A DNA stretch of 64,000 nucleotides from Pseudomonadales bacterium (GTDB lineage: Bacteria > Pseudomonadota > Gammaproteobacteria > Pseudomonadales > Azotimanducaceae), in assembly GCA_016779565.1 (NCBI GenBank), contig JADHNJ010000002.1, positions 1 through 64,000 on the forward strand. Direction: 5' to 3'. Shown here piece after piece: positions 9,363 to 20,621 of this stretch. The position numbers and the translations under genes are program-made. The notes under the pieces were generated by a model, which was not told the DNA's origin, ran no database searches, and worked only from the letters and a program-made list of their open reading frames with translations. Each line of letters begins with the position of its first letter. Position 1 is the first letter of the stretch.

Positions 9363-10397
9363 ATGTTAACCCGATCTTTACTATGTCACGAACTTTCAGA
9401 TGACTTAAACCAACTCCGCTTAGAATCCTACGAGCTTTTGGAGCCATCTGCCAAACAAATCCAGGTTGAAATCAAGGCTTGCGCTGTAAACTTCCCAGAC
9501 ATCCTAATGACCCAAGGTCAGTATCAATTCAAACCGCCTCTGCCCTTTGCCCCGGGCGGTGAATTCTCCGGCGTTGTTACTCAAGTTGGGGAGGCCGTTA
9601 CCGAATTTTCGGTCGGCGACCGGGTTGTTGCCGGTGGTCGCTATGGCGGTTTTAGCGAACACATTAATATTGACGCAGAGCTGGTCAGAAAGTTACCGGA
9701 GCATGTGAGCTTTGGCAAAGCCGCAAGCTATGCAACCGCCTATTTAACCGCCTACGTGGCCTTGAAAATTAGAGGCCAATTAGCGCCAGGCGAAACCTTA
9801 CTGGTCCACGGCGCTGCAGGCGGTGTTGGCATGGCAGCTGTCGATCTTGGGAAGGTCTTTGGCGCAAAAGTCATAGCGACCGCAGGCACCGATGAGAAAC
9901 TTAAAGTACTCGAAGCCAGAGGCGTCGATGCAGCCATCAACTATACCCAAGCCGATGGTCGCTTAGGCGGTTTTAGAGAAGCGGTCAAAGACCTCACCCA
10001 GGGCGAGGGAGCGGATGTTATTTTTGACCCGGTTGGCGGCAGCGTGTTCGATGAATCGATGCGTTGCATTAACTGGGGTGGAAGACTGCTCACCATCGGT
10101 TTCACCAGCGGCGTCTGGCCCAAGGCGGCGGTAAATCACATTCTCATCAAACAGATCGCAGTAATCGGAGTCAGAGCCGGAGAAATTGGCAGACGTGATC
10201 CGAGCTTGGGTCGCGAATGCCGCAATGCCATATTTACTTTACTATGCGACGGCCAGATTGATCCTTACATTCATAAAACCTATTCCCTCGAAGCTGGCAT
10301 CGCGGCATTGAGCTCTTTGCAACAGCGACAAGTTATAGGAAAGGCAGTGCTAACAATGAATGGCTATCACGCTGATGAAGCATCGATCACGATCTAG
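9363..10397 (+). CDS. NADPH:quinone oxidoreductase family (zinc-type alcohol dehydrogenase superfamily)
   Basis: FAPGGEFSGVV, LLVHGAAGGVGMAAVDLGKVFGAKVIATAGTDEKL; start moved to internal Met. Confidence 0.87.
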   Translation: MLTRSLLCHELSDDLNQLRLESYELLEPSAKQIQVEIKACAVNFPDILMTQGQYQFKPPLPFAPGGEFSGVVTQVGEAVTEFSVGDRVVAGGRYGGFSEHINIDAELVRKLPEHVSFGKAASYATAYLTAYVALKIRGQLAPGETLLVHGAAGGVGMAAVDLGKVFGAKVIATAGTDEKLKVLEARGVDAAINYTQADGRLGGFREAVKDLTQGEGADVIFDPVGGSVFDESMRCINWGGRLLTIGFTSGVWPKAAVNHILIKQIAVIGVRAGEIGRRDPSLGRECRNAIFTLLCDGQIDPYIHKTYSLEAGIAALSSLQQRQVIGKAVLTMNGYHADEASITI

Positions 10398-11590
10398 TCG
10401 GTCTTAACGACCCCGGTCTCGATTAAGTCTGCGATACTTACCTCATCATACCCCAAGCTCTGCAATATTCCGCGGGTATGCTCACCCAGTTTGGGCGGAT
10501 CATTGACGGCTCTGGCTTGCTGAGAAGCCAACGAAATAGGATTCGCGACGGTCCATTGGAAATTTGGATCCTCTGATTCGGTCGCGACGATGACCTCATT
10601 TTCAATGAGGTGCGCGCTCTGGACAACATCACTTATCCGTTCAATGACACTATAAGTTAGCGACTCGCCATCTAATGCTTTGCACGCATCCTGCAAAGTC
10701 ATATCTGCAAAGGCAGATTGAAACATCGCCCGCACCTGATCTCGCTGCTTCATGATATCTCGTATCGACGCAAATCTTGGATCATCCAGCCACTCTGGAT
10801 GACCCAGGGCTCGGGCGATCCCCGGCCATTCTTTATCGGGATTGGCAGAGACCAGCACTAAGAATCGATGATCCGAAGTTTGATAGATCATGGCAAAGGG
10901 TGACCTATACCCTTTTTCTTCTAAGATCTGTCCCAAATCAAATCCAGCGATAGCGCCTTGGAGATGCATTCCATTAGACCAGGCCCCATTGGCAACTAGG
11001 GAGGTTTCAACTCGATCGCCCAGCCCGGTCTTTTCGCGCCGATACAACGCCATCATAATGCCGGCAAACAAACTCATCGCCGAGGCATGGTCTCCCACGC
11101 CACCCAACGGGAAAACCGGGGCATCTTGTCCTGGTTTCATCAAATCAAGAATGCCTGCGCTCGCCCACCAAGCTGTTGTGTCATAACCTCTTTTTTCAGA
11201 GTCCGGTCCTTTTGTACCAAAACCGGTTAATTGGGCGTAGATCAACCTAGGATTGGCGGTTGTCAATGTTTGATAATCTAACTCGTAGCGCGCAATCTGT
11301 TCGGCCCTAAAATTATGGATAAACACATCTGCTGTGTGTATCAACTGCCGTAGAATTTCTCGGCCCTCTGATTGATTTAAGTCAAGGACGATATCTTGCT
11401 TATGCCGCGATGTTAGCGCCCAGTTGTAGTCAAAGGGATAGCGGCCATGGAGCAACCGATAGGCATCACCAGCCGGCGCCTCCACTTTGATTACCTTGGC
11501 ACCAAAATCTGCAAGGATGGTCGCTGCCCCTGGCCCCGCCACGAAAGAGGCAGCATCAATCACGACTAAATCTTCGAACAGTGGTTGCAT
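10394..11590 (-). CDS. CaiB/BaiF family CoA transferase
   Basis: DFGAKVIKVEAPAGDAYR, VFIHNFRAEQIARYELDYQTLTTANPRLIYAQLTGFGTKGPDSEKRGYD. Confidence 0.9.
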   Translation of the reverse strand: MQPLFEDLVVIDAASFVAGPGAATILADFGAKVIKVEAPAGDAYRLLHGRYPFDYNWALTSRHKQDIVLDLNQSEGREILRQLIHTADVFIHNFRAEQIARYELDYQTLTTANPRLIYAQLTGFGTKGPDSEKRGYDTTAWWASAGILDLMKPGQDAPVFPLGGVGDHASAMSLFAGIMMALYRREKTGLGDRVETSLVANGAWSNGMHLQGAIAGFDLGQILEEKGYRSPFAMIYQTSDHRFLVLVSANPDKEWPGIARALGHPEWLDDPRFASIRDIMKQRDQVRAMFQSAFADMTLQDACKALDGESLTYSVIERISDVVQSAHLIENEVIVATESEDPNFQWTVANPISLASQQARAVNDPPKLGEHTRGILQSLGYDEVSIADLIETGVVKTD

Positions 11591-11662
11591 TTTATTTGCA
11601 TCAATTACCGGAACCTCCTATCTTAGCCCAAGTTTATTTCTAACAGCGAGCCTGGATTGTCC

Positions 11663-13354
11663 ATGTATGAAACTTTAAAAACGGTATGGCGTGAACTGAC
11701 TGGACCGGGGGGTGACTTCGAAGTTGAGACCTTGGAAGTTCGTGGTTTCCCCATGCGGACGTTCAAAACCGCAGCACCTTCCCTTCGAGAGTTTTGGCTC
11801 GGTACAACTGTATTTGGTGACCGGCCCTACCTTGTCTATGAGCAAGAGGTGCTGACTTATTCGCAAGTCCACGATCGGGTGAATAGTCTAAGTGCCTGGA
11901 TGCAGGATCAAGGACTCGTTCCAGGCGATCGCGTTGCGATTGCCATGCGTAACTTCCCTGAATGGCTCCAATGCTACTGGGCAACGGTTGCGTCTGGTCT
12001 CACGGTGGTCGGTATGAATGCTTGGTGGGTCGAAGATGAAATGGATTATGCCCTTACGGATGCGGCCCCAAAACTCCTCATTGCAGACGAAGAGCGTCTC
12101 GCGAGATTTGCTGCCATACGCGACCAGCATAGTGATATCGCCTGCGTTAGCGTCCGAAGCAAACCGAGAGATTGGGCAATGCCCTTTGAGTCAATCATGG
12201 CAATCGCTGGATCAATGCCAGAGGTGGCCATTGATCCAGATCACGACGCCTGCATCTTTTATACCTCTGGTACCACAGGGCGCCCAAAAGGCGCCCAACA
12301 AACCCATCGAGGTTGCGTCCACAACGTTATGAATATGGGGTTTTGGGGCAATTGCCTTGCACAGACGATGCACCGATTCAAAGGCCAGCCCTTGCCTGAT
12401 CCTGAAACCGCACCTGTACCCTCGGCCCTGGTCACAACGCCCCTGTTTCATGTTACTGCTAACAACTGCCTAGCTCAGGCGACTACCCTGGGCGGCGGCA
12501 AGCTCGTTCACATGTACAAATGGGACGCGGGCGATGCCCTTGCGCTTATCGAGCGAGAGAAAATCACCAGTCTCACCGGGGTACCCGTCATGAGTCGAGA
12601 ACTCATCGGTCACCCCGATTTTGCCAAGTTCGACACCTCAAGCCTCATGTCTGTAGGAGGCGGTGGCGCCCAGCTACAGCCAGACCTTGTTGGCAAAATC
12701 GACGAGGCCGTTATGAATGCTCGGCCGAGCACGGGTTATGGCATGACCGAAACCTGCGGCATTATCACCTCCATTAGCGGAGACTTTTTTCTTGATCGGC
12801 CGGACAGTTGCGGTCCAGCCATGCCATCTTTCGAAGCGAAGACCGTCGATGCCAACGGTCAAGATACCAACGGTATGCCGGGCGAACTTTGGGTTCGTGG
12901 TGCACCCGTTATTAAAGGCTATTTGAACCGAACAGACGCAACGGCGGAAACCATTACTGACGGATGGCTCCATACTGGAGATGTCGCCACCATTGATGCC
13001 GATGGCTTCATTTATATTGTTGATCGCGTCAAGGATATGGTTCTCAGAGGCGGAGAGAATATCTACTGCTCTGAGGTTGAAACCGTGCTCTACCAAATCG
13101 AGAACCTCGCCGAGTGCAGCGTCTTCGGTGTGCCGGACGACCGTCTAGGAGAAGAGGTTGGCGTTGCCATTTATTCAAAGCCTGGCGCTGCAATTGATGC
13201 GGAAGATATCCGAGGTTATTGCGCCACAAAAATGGCGAAGCATAAAATACCCAGATACATCTGGTTGCTCGATACGCCTCTACCGAGAAATGCCAGCGGT
13301 AAATTTCTGAAACGGGAGCTCAAAGACCAGCTGAGCCTGCAGGATGCTGTCTAA
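11663..13354 (+). CDS. AMP-binding acyl-CoA synthetase
   Basis: FYTSGTTGRPKGAQQTHRG, GYGMTETCG, GWLHTGDVATIDADGFIYIVDRVKDMVLRGGENIY. Confidence 0.92.
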   Translation: MYETLKTVWRELTGPGGDFEVETLEVRGFPMRTFKTAAPSLREFWLGTTVFGDRPYLVYEQEVLTYSQVHDRVNSLSAWMQDQGLVPGDRVAIAMRNFPEWLQCYWATVASGLTVVGMNAWWVEDEMDYALTDAAPKLLIADEERLARFAAIRDQHSDIACVSVRSKPRDWAMPFESIMAIAGSMPEVAIDPDHDACIFYTSGTTGRPKGAQQTHRGCVHNVMNMGFWGNCLAQTMHRFKGQPLPDPETAPVPSALVTTPLFHVTANNCLAQATTLGGGKLVHMYKWDAGDALALIEREKITSLTGVPVMSRELIGHPDFAKFDTSSLMSVGGGGAQLQPDLVGKIDEAVMNARPSTGYGMTETCGIITSISGDFFLDRPDSCGPAMPSFEAKTVDANGQDTNGMPGELWVRGAPVIKGYLNRTDATAETITDGWLHTGDVATIDADGFIYIVDRVKDMVLRGGENIYCSEVETVLYQIENLAECSVFGVPDDRLGEEVGVAIYSKPGAAIDAEDIRGYCATKMAKHKIPRYIWLLDTPLPRNASGKFLKRELKDQLSLQDAV

Positions 13355-13363
13355 CGATAATGG

Positions 13364-15502
13364 CTATTTTCGGCGACGGGGTTTTCGAGGCATTTTGGGT
13401 AACCCATTGTGCTGGGTCTTAAACGGTTGCCCCATTCCTCGAGGACCTGCGAACTGAGTTCTGGGCACTAAATGAGATTTAGTATTACCAATAAGATCAG
13501 CCCGCCCCATACGGCGCAACGCCTGACGTAACATCGGCCAGTTTACTGGATCGTGATATCTCAAAAAGGCTTTGTGTAATCGTCTTTGTTCTGGCGACTT
13601 GACGACATTGACGGGTATCGCACGACGACCCACTCGGTGGAGCGGGTCGGACTTTGTATGGTACATGGCTGTCGCCGTTGCCATCGGTGAAGGATAAAAT
13701 GACTGAACTTGATCGGCGCGAAAGCCATTGGCCTTAAGCCATAGCGCTAAATTCATCATGTCTTCATCAGAAGTACCAGGATGCCCCGCGATAAAATAAG
13801 GAATCAGGTATTGCTCTTTGTTAGCTTCAGCTGAGAAACGATCGAACAGCGTTTTAAATGCATCGTAAGTACCAATCCCGGGCTTCATCATTTTTGACAA
13901 GGGTCCAGATTCTGTATGCTCCGGCGCGATTTTCAAATAGCCGCCGACATGATGTTTAACCAGCTCCTCAACATATTCAGGCGTTTCGACCGCAAGGTCG
14001 TATCGCAAGCCTGAGGCAATTAACACTTTTTTGATCCCTGGGATGGCACGAGCCTTACGATATAAGCTAATCAGCGGGGTTTGATCTGTGTCTAGATTTT
14101 TACAGATCCCTGGGTAGACACATGAGGGTCTGCGACAGTTTGATTCTATTTTTGGATCTTTGCAGGCAAGACGCCACATGTTTGCGGTTGGTCCACCGAG
14201 GTCAGAGACAACGCCAGTGAACCCTGGTGTCTTATCTCTGATTTGCTCGATCTCTGCCAAAATCGAGGCCTCACTGCGGCTCTGAATGATCCGGCCCTCA
14301 TGCTCAGTAATTGAACAAAAACTGCAGCCCCCAAAACAGCCTCGCATGATATTCACCGAAAACCGAATCATGTCATATGCGGGTATTTTAGCGTCGCCAT
14401 ACCTTGGATGCGGAACTCGCTGATACGGCAACTCAAACACACGATCTATTTCAGGGGTTGTCAGAGGAATCGGCGGCGGGTTTAACCAAACCCAAACATT
14501 ACCGTGCTGCTGAGCGAGGCTGCGCGCATTCCACGGGTTCGTCTCACGATGCAAAATTCGCGAGGCGTGGGCGTACAACAACTCATCCGATCGCACAGCT
14601 TCAAAGCTCGGCAATATTAAGCAATCAGCGTCGAAGGCCAGCGCCATATTCTTAGGCTGCCGCTGACGGGCGGCTGAAGACACTAAAACCTCCGTTGTCG
14701 AAGGATTCATCTCACTCACGCCCGTCCGTGCAATCAATGCCCCAGACGCTACTGGTTCGCTACGATCCTCGGGAATCTGGGTCTCATCTACCCTGTTAAT
14801 ATGTTCAGGCAGCTGCTTTTTAACAAAGGCCGTGCCTCTAATGTCGGTAATTTCTGTGATTGCCTGACCGGATGCGAGTCGGTGCGTAAGCTCAACAATC
14901 GCTCGCTCAGCATTGCCATACAGCAATAGATCAGCACTCGAATCAACAAGCACTGAGCGACGAACGGAATCACTCCAGTAATCGTAATGCGCAATCCGCC
15001 GCAGACTCGCTTCGATCGAGCCGATAACTACCGGCACGTCCTGGTAGGCCGCCCGACAAAGCTGGGTATACACGATCACAGCCCGATCTGGACGCTTGCC
15101 CGCCTCACCATCCGGCGAGTAGGCGTCGTCGTTTCGCCGTTTTCGATCAGCCGTGTAGTGATTGATCAAAGAATCCATATTGCCAGCAGCAACCCCATAA
15201 TAAAGCGCTGGCGGGCCCAAAACCTTCAAAGCATTGGGATCTCGCCAATCTGGTTGGGCAATGATGCCGACCCGGAAACCCTGTGCTTCCAGGACTCTGC
15301 CGATAACGGCCATACCAAAACTAGGGTGATCAACATAAGCATCCCCTGACACGATGATCACATCGCACTGGTCCCAGCCAAGCGCTTCCATTTCAGCTCG
15401 GGTCGTCGGTAAAAACGGCGCAACACCAAAACACTCAGCCCAGTAAGGTGGATGGTCGAATAACTGCGCTGGCACACTTGGAGGCATGTACGGCTCTAGC
15501 AA
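13364..15502 (-). CDS. ygiQ: YgiQ family radical SAM protein
   Basis: N-terminal [30 protein letters not shown]; radical [12 protein letters not shown]-terminal RRK-rich tail. Confidence 0.93.
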   Translation of the reverse strand: MLEPYMPPSVPAQLFDHPPYWAECFGVAPFLPTTRAEMEALGWDQCDVIIVSGDAYVDHPSFGMAVIGRVLEAQGFRVGIIAQPDWRDPNALKVLGPPALYYGVAAGNMDSLINHYTADRKRRNDDAYSPDGEAGKRPDRAVIVYTQLCRAAYQDVPVVIGSIEASLRRIAHYDYWSDSVRRSVLVDSSADLLLYGNAERAIVELTHRLASGQAITEITDIRGTAFVKKQLPEHINRVDETQIPEDRSEPVASGALIARTGVSEMNPSTTEVLVSSAARQRQPKNMALAFDADCLILPSFEAVRSDELLYAHASRILHRETNPWNARSLAQQHGNVWVWLNPPPIPLTTPEIDRVFELPYQRVPHPRYGDAKIPAYDMIRFSVNIMRGCFGGCSFCSITEHEGRIIQSRSEASILAEIEQIRDKTPGFTGVVSDLGGPTANMWRLACKDPKIESNCRRPSCVYPGICKNLDTDQTPLISLYRKARAIPGIKKVLIASGLRYDLAVETPEYVEELVKHHVGGYLKIAPEHTESGPLSKMMKPGIGTYDAFKTLFDRFSAEANKEQYLIPYFIAGHPGTSDEDMMNLALWLKANGFRADQVQSFYPSPMATATAMYHTKSDPLHRVGRRAIPVNVVKSPEQRRLHKAFLRYHDPVNWPMLRQALRRMGRADLIGNTKSHLVPRTQFAGPRGMGQPFKTQHNGLPKMPRKPRRRK

Positions 15503-15855
15503 TAGGCTGGGGAAGCCCGCATTGTAGAGGATTTGCGTGAATCCTCAATGGCTTCAGGGTTAAAGACACCCTTGACTGCCGGCGGCCTGAATTTCGGCAA
15601 CCCTCAATAATTACATGATAATTTGGAATATATTAGTCTACTTTTATTCTTTTTAATATTGCATTGACCCTTGATATCTTCTTTCGGTCATTTACGTCCA
15701 ATCGACATCAGCTCCCGAAACGGCCGCCCATCTCGGTCGCCAAACGGGCAAGATCCTGATTTAATGACCACAACGCAAGCGATTCTGGTGTACTCCCGGG
15801 ATCGAATCGCCAGAGCCAAAAGCCGAGGCAAAACGCCGACTACGGGATTTGAATT

Positions 15856-17658
15856 ATGACACCCCACCAACGCCTAAACCGCTGGATTGAAGAGATCACT
15901 TCCCTTTGTGAGCCCGATGCCGTTCAACTGTGTGATGGCAGCCCCGAAGAATACCAACAGATGATGGCAAGCTTGACTGCGACAGGCGTTGCCAAACCGC
16001 TAAACCCTGAAAAGCGCCCCAACAGTTTTTTAGTGAGATCTGATCCAGCTGATGTTGCCCGGGTCGAAAGCCGAACTTTCATTTGCAGCGACAACGAGCA
16101 AGACGCTGGACCGACCAATCATTGGGCAGACCCTAACGAAATGAAGGCCAAGCTTACCGGCCTTTTCAAAGGGTGCATGCGCGGTCGTACCATGTATGTT
16201 ATTCCGTTTAGCATGGGGCCCGTGGGTTCGCCGATCGCCCATATCGGCGTCGAAATATCAGATTCTCCCTACGTTGTTGCCAGCATGCATATCATGACTC
16301 GTGTCGGCCGGGCCGTGCTTGAAGAACTTGGCACTGATGGTGACTTCGTGCCGTGCTTACATTCTGTTGGCCAGCCTTTGCAATCGGGTGATACCGGTGC
16401 CGCTTGGCCTTGTAATCCTGACAATCTTTATATCGCTCACTTCCCTGCTTCACGGGAAATTTGGAGCTTTGGTTCTGGCTATGGCGGTAATGCTCTCCTG
16501 GGTAAAAAGTGTTTTGCGCTGAGAATTGCTTCAGCTATGGCGAGAGATGAGGGCTGGCTTGCTGAGCACATGCTGATCCTTAAACTGACTAACCCAGATG
16601 GCGAATATCGATACATTGCGGGCGCCTTCCCAAGCGCCTGCGGAAAAACCAACTTAGCCATGCTAGTACCGACCATCCCAGGTTGGTCCGTAGAGACAGT
16701 GGGCGATGATATCTGCTGGATGAAGTTTGGCGATGATGGCCAGCTCTATGCAATTAATCCAGAAGCAGGATTCTTTGGTGTCGCACCGGGTACCGGTATG
16801 GACACTAATCCTAACGCCATGCAAACCCTCGACGGCAATTGCATTTTCACTAATGTGGCAGAAACTGATGATGGTGACGTTTGGTGGGAAGGTATGACCG
16901 ATACTGCACCAGCACACTTGATTGATTGGCGAGGCAACGACTGGACCCCGGACAGCGACACGCCAGCCGCGCATCCTAATGCTAGATTTACCGTCTCTGC
17001 AGCCCAATGCCCAGCCATTGCCGATGAGTGGGAAGATTTAAAAGGTGTGCCCATTAGCGCGATTTTATTCGGCGGCAGACGCGCCTCAGTCGTGCCTCTT
17101 GTCAACGAAGCCACCAGCTGGGAACAAGGCACCTTTTTTGGTTCCATTGTAGCCTCAGAAAAAACAGCCGCGGCTGCCGGCGCTATTGGTGAGCTTCGTC
17201 GTGATCCGATGGCGATGCTGCCTTTTTGTGGTTACAACATGGCTGATTATTGGCAACATTGGATTAACATTGGGCAAACGGCCAATGCAAAATTACCTAA
17301 AATTTACTATGTCAATTGGTTTAGGAAGGATCTTGAAGGCCAGTTTGTTTGGCCTGGCTTCGGAGAGAATGCGCGCGTGCTCGAGTGGATTTTCGAGCGT
17401 TGTGCCGGTCGCGCCGACGCCGTTGAGACACCGATTGGGCATCTGCCTACACTCGATGCCTTGAATTTTGACGGCTTAGACCTTACCGAGGACGCAATCG
17501 CAACCCTATTGCGCGTTGACATCCAAGGCTGGTTAGCAGAGATTCCCCTGATCGAATCGTATTATCAGCAGTTCGGTACCAACGTGCCCCCAGCACTATT
17601 CGACCAATTACAGCGTTTAAGCGAGCGACTTGAGGCCGCTGCTGTCAACGTTGCTTAA
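15856..17658 (+). CDS. pckG: Phosphoenolpyruvate carboxykinase (GTP)
   Basis: 600 aa; [57 protein letters not shown]. Confidence 0.95.
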   Translation: MTPHQRLNRWIEEITSLCEPDAVQLCDGSPEEYQQMMASLTATGVAKPLNPEKRPNSFLVRSDPADVARVESRTFICSDNEQDAGPTNHWADPNEMKAKLTGLFKGCMRGRTMYVIPFSMGPVGSPIAHIGVEISDSPYVVASMHIMTRVGRAVLEELGTDGDFVPCLHSVGQPLQSGDTGAAWPCNPDNLYIAHFPASREIWSFGSGYGGNALLGKKCFALRIASAMARDEGWLAEHMLILKLTNPDGEYRYIAGAFPSACGKTNLAMLVPTIPGWSVETVGDDICWMKFGDDGQLYAINPEAGFFGVAPGTGMDTNPNAMQTLDGNCIFTNVAETDDGDVWWEGMTDTAPAHLIDWRGNDWTPDSDTPAAHPNARFTVSAAQCPAIADEWEDLKGVPISAILFGGRRASVVPLVNEATSWEQGTFFGSIVASEKTAAAAGAIGELRRDPMAMLPFCGYNMADYWQHWINIGQTANAKLPKIYYVNWFRKDLEGQFVWPGFGENARVLEWIFERCAGRADAVETPIGHLPTLDALNFDGLDLTEDAIATLLRVDIQGWLAEIPLIESYYQQFGTNVPPALFDQLQRLSERLEAAAVNVA

Positions 17659-17676
17659 GGAACAATAAGGTAACAG

Positions 17677-17705
17677 GGCGAGCGCGCGTCTGTGCTCGCC
17701 TTCTT
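17677..17705 (+). terminator. Candidate rho-independent terminator after pckG
   Basis: GGCGAGC-gcgcgtctgt-GCTCGCC followed by TTCTT. Confidence 0.45.
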
Positions 17706-17836
17706 AAATGAGCGCCGCGCTATCCAACATTCTGCCGAGCGCTAAAGCGCCTTCTCACCCCATCGGCTGGGGTCTCGATTGCTACTGACCGCCCTTTTGA
17801 TCAGCAGCAACCCTTTTTGACCTAACCCTTTTTGTC

Positions 17837-19003
17837 CTAATCCAGTCGCTCGATGATGGTGCCCGTCCCTAGACCACCTCCGCAACACATGGCAATCAGC
17901 GCGTATCGCCCGCCGGTGCGCTCGAGTTCGTGGAGGGCCGTGGTGATCAAGCGTGCCCCAGTGCTACCGGTTGGATGACCCAAAGCAATTGCGCCGCCAT
18001 TAACATTTACTTTGCTGTGATCCACTCCTAGATCTTTTTCCCAAGCAAGCACCACAGACGCAAAGGCTTCATTCACCTCAAAAACATCAATGTCCTCAAG
18101 GGATAGGCCCGCGCGCTCTAGTACTTTACGGGTCGCTGGAATGGGGCCTTTTAGCATGGTTACTGGATCGACGCCCACCAACGTGGTCGCCTTGATTTTG
18201 GCCCTAGGCTTTAAACCCAGTCGCTCGCACGCGCCTTCACTCGCCATGATGACAGCCGCTGCGCCGTCAGAAACCTGAGAACTTGATCCCGCGGTGTGGA
18301 TCTCTTGCCCCGGGACCGGATTTAGACCTGCGAGGGACTCAAGCGTTGTCTCGCGTAACCCTTCATCCCGATCAATCACCCGCATCTCGCCGGTCGGTTC
18401 GAACTTTTCGTCCAAAACGGGCGCTTCGACCGCCGCGACCTCTCGATCAAACCGGCCCTCCTGCCATGCTCGAATGGCTTTCTGCTGACTTTCAAGGCCG
18501 AACTGATCCGTATCCGCTCGAGTGATTTGGTATTCTTCAGCGATCATCGCAGCACCCATGAACTGGCTGGTAGGCTGATAATGACTGCTGTATGACTCTC
18601 CCATTGGAGAGCCATCTTTCATGTTAGAGCCCAAGGGGACACGGCTCATCATTTCGACACCACAACTCATCACCACGTCTTCGATACCTGCGCCAATCAT
18701 CGATGCCGCCATAGAGGTTGCTTGCTGGCTCGAACCACATTGGGAGTCAACGGTTGTTGAGGCTACTTCTAACGGCAACCCTTGAGAAAGCCAAGCGATG
18801 CGTGCGATGTTAAACGACTGCTCACCAACTTGAGAGACGCACCCACCAACAACCTGATCTATTGCAGCGGGATCGATGCCTGAGCGATCAATTGCGGCTT
18901 TTTGAACTTTACCCAGTAAATCCGCGGGCTTAAGCCCAGCTAATCCTTTGCCTCGCTTTCCTATGGCGCTACGACAAGCTTCAACAATGTATACATCTCC
19001 CAT
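17837..19003 (-). CDS. Acetyl-CoA C-acyltransferase (thiolase; steroid 3-ketoacyl-CoA thiolase-like)
   Basis: STTVDSQCGSSQQA active-site Cys region, NVNGGAIALGHPTGSTGARL, CCGGGLGTGTIIERL. Confidence 0.9.
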   Translation of the reverse strand: MGDVYIVEACRSAIGKRGKGLAGLKPADLLGKVQKAAIDRSGIDPAAIDQVVGGCVSQVGEQSFNIARIAWLSQGLPLEVASTTVDSQCGSSQQATSMAASMIGAGIEDVVMSCGVEMMSRVPLGSNMKDGSPMGESYSSHYQPTSQFMGAAMIAEEYQITRADTDQFGLESQQKAIRAWQEGRFDREVAAVEAPVLDEKFEPTGEMRVIDRDEGLRETTLESLAGLNPVPGQEIHTAGSSSQVSDGAAAVIMASEGACERLGLKPRAKIKATTLVGVDPVTMLKGPIPATRKVLERAGLSLEDIDVFEVNEAFASVVLAWEKDLGVDHSKVNVNGGAIALGHPTGSTGARLITTALHELERTGGRYALIAMCCGGGLGTGTIIERLD

Positions 19004-19171
19004 GATGTCTTCCTTTTCAATCTCGAACGTTCAAATTTGCACCCCAGTTTGCCCTAGACAAAACGCTGGGGTGGATCGGTCCATTAAGCGCCTATTTTTC
19101 CGGCCTTATGGCAGGCTCTAGCATAGAGAGCCTACTGTAGCGGCGCAAGAGCAAGACCGCTAGGCTCATGC

Positions 19172-20521
19172 CTACTGGTTGGATCGTCCAATCTTGTAAA
19201 ACACAAAACCAACCAATGATGCCGCCAACAACATGGCCCACTCTTCTGGCCATAACAATGCCGCTGGACTACCTGGCAAATACAACAACAGTAAAGCCGC
19301 CGTTAACAAGAGGGTGACGGCACCAAGAGGCATCCCATAAGGAACTCGGAAGGGTCTTGGCATCTGTGGCTCGGCGAGTCGCAATTTCAAAAAAGAGATC
19401 ACGACAAACAAATAGGCGACTACAATGGCAAAGCTACCCGCATCCACAAGCCAAATCAGTATTTCTCGACCGAAGAACGGCGAAATCAAGCTCAGACCTC
19501 CAATGCCCAAAATGCTGACGTAAGGCGTTTGGTATTTAGGATGTAGCCGAGCGAATACTGAAGGTATCATGCGGGCCGCGCCTAGGGCATAGAGAATTCT
19601 GCTTCCACCGATAATAAAGGCGTTCCAGCTGGTTAAGATCCCACCGACGCCTGCTAACAGCATCACCTGTCCCATCCAAGGCCGTTGCCAAACAGATGCC
19701 ATGGCATCCGCAGTCGGCATCTTTGATTCCGCCAGAGCAGCATCCGTTAGGGCTCCTCCTACTGCCAAGGAGATCGCGATATACCAAGCGCCAGCCAACC
19801 CAACGGAAAGCACCAGCAACCAACCAATACGTTTTGGCGGTAAATTTATCTCTTCGGCGCTTTGTGGAATTACATCGAAACCCACCAGTAGAGCCGGCAC
19901 CATCACTAAGACCCCGAGGGCACCAATCCATTCATTCGGTAACGGCGCAACTGGATGCGCAAGACTAGGTGCTAAGCCAACCCCTAAAAAAAATAATAAC
20001 CCCACACCCAAAAACAACACAGTCAGCACACTTTGGACAAAAGCAGCAAACCGAATTCCAACATAATTGACCCAGGTCATGACAATTGCACCTAGCGCAC
20101 CTACCGCCACCAAGGATGCATAAACGGGAGATCCTGCAACATGCCATAACAGACCTTGAGCAAGATCTGGAAACAAATACTCAAGCGCCGTAGGTAAGGC
20201 TGCAGATTCAAAGACGCAAACCGTCACATAAGCAATCACCACCGCCCAACTGGCCACAAAAGAGGCGGTGTAGCCGAGGGCGCGCTTGGTGTAATGATGT
20301 TCCCCACCGGCGTGCGGCATGGCCGATGCCAACTCTGCATAGGTCAAACTAATGAGCAGCACGATCAGTGAGCCTAAGGTAAATGCAGCAACCGTTCCCA
20401 GGGTGCCGGCTCGACTGAGCCACTCGCCCGTCAAAAGCACCCAGCTCCAACCAATCATAGCGCCACATGCCAAGGCGATGACCTCCCGATTCATCAGCGT
20501 CTTTGCTAACTTCCTCGCCAC
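19172..20521 (-). CDS. APC family amino acid permease
   Basis: About 12 TM segments; VIALACGAMIGWSWVLLTGEWL, LTYAELASAMPHAGGEHHYTKRALG. Confidence 0.85.
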   Translation of the reverse strand: MARKLAKTLMNREVIALACGAMIGWSWVLLTGEWLSRAGTLGTVAAFTLGSLIVLLISLTYAELASAMPHAGGEHHYTKRALGYTASFVASWAVVIAYVTVCVFESAALPTALEYLFPDLAQGLLWHVAGSPVYASLVAVGALGAIVMTWVNYVGIRFAAFVQSVLTVLFLGVGLLFFLGVGLAPSLAHPVAPLPNEWIGALGVLVMVPALLVGFDVIPQSAEEINLPPKRIGWLLVLSVGLAGAWYIAISLAVGGALTDAALAESKMPTADAMASVWQRPWMGQVMLLAGVGGILTSWNAFIIGGSRILYALGAARMIPSVFARLHPKYQTPYVSILGIGGLSLISPFFGREILIWLVDAGSFAIVVAYLFVVISFLKLRLAEPQMPRPFRVPYGMPLGAVTLLLTAALLLLYLPGSPAALLWPEEWAMLLAASLVGFVFYKIGRSNQ

Positions 20522-20621
20522 AATCTCGTCTCCTTAACTCTGATGAACATCGTCGATAGCCGCTGCCGCCCGAACCGCCGCTGCTTTCGCTTAACTTCGC
20601 CTTCAGCTTCGATTTGCAATT

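Noticed and set aside
12674-13096. 140-aa minus-strand ORF
   Set aside because: Antisense shadow of the acyl-CoA synthetase gene; no recognisable domain.
15541-15855. Possible riboswitch or small gene (62-aa ORF at 15671) upstream of pckG
   Set aside because: No motif or structure I could recognise; the ORF lacks any domain signal.
16663-17147. Minus-strand ORFs (114 and 133 aa)
   Set aside because: Antisense to pckG, whose protein is clearly genuine; no independent support.
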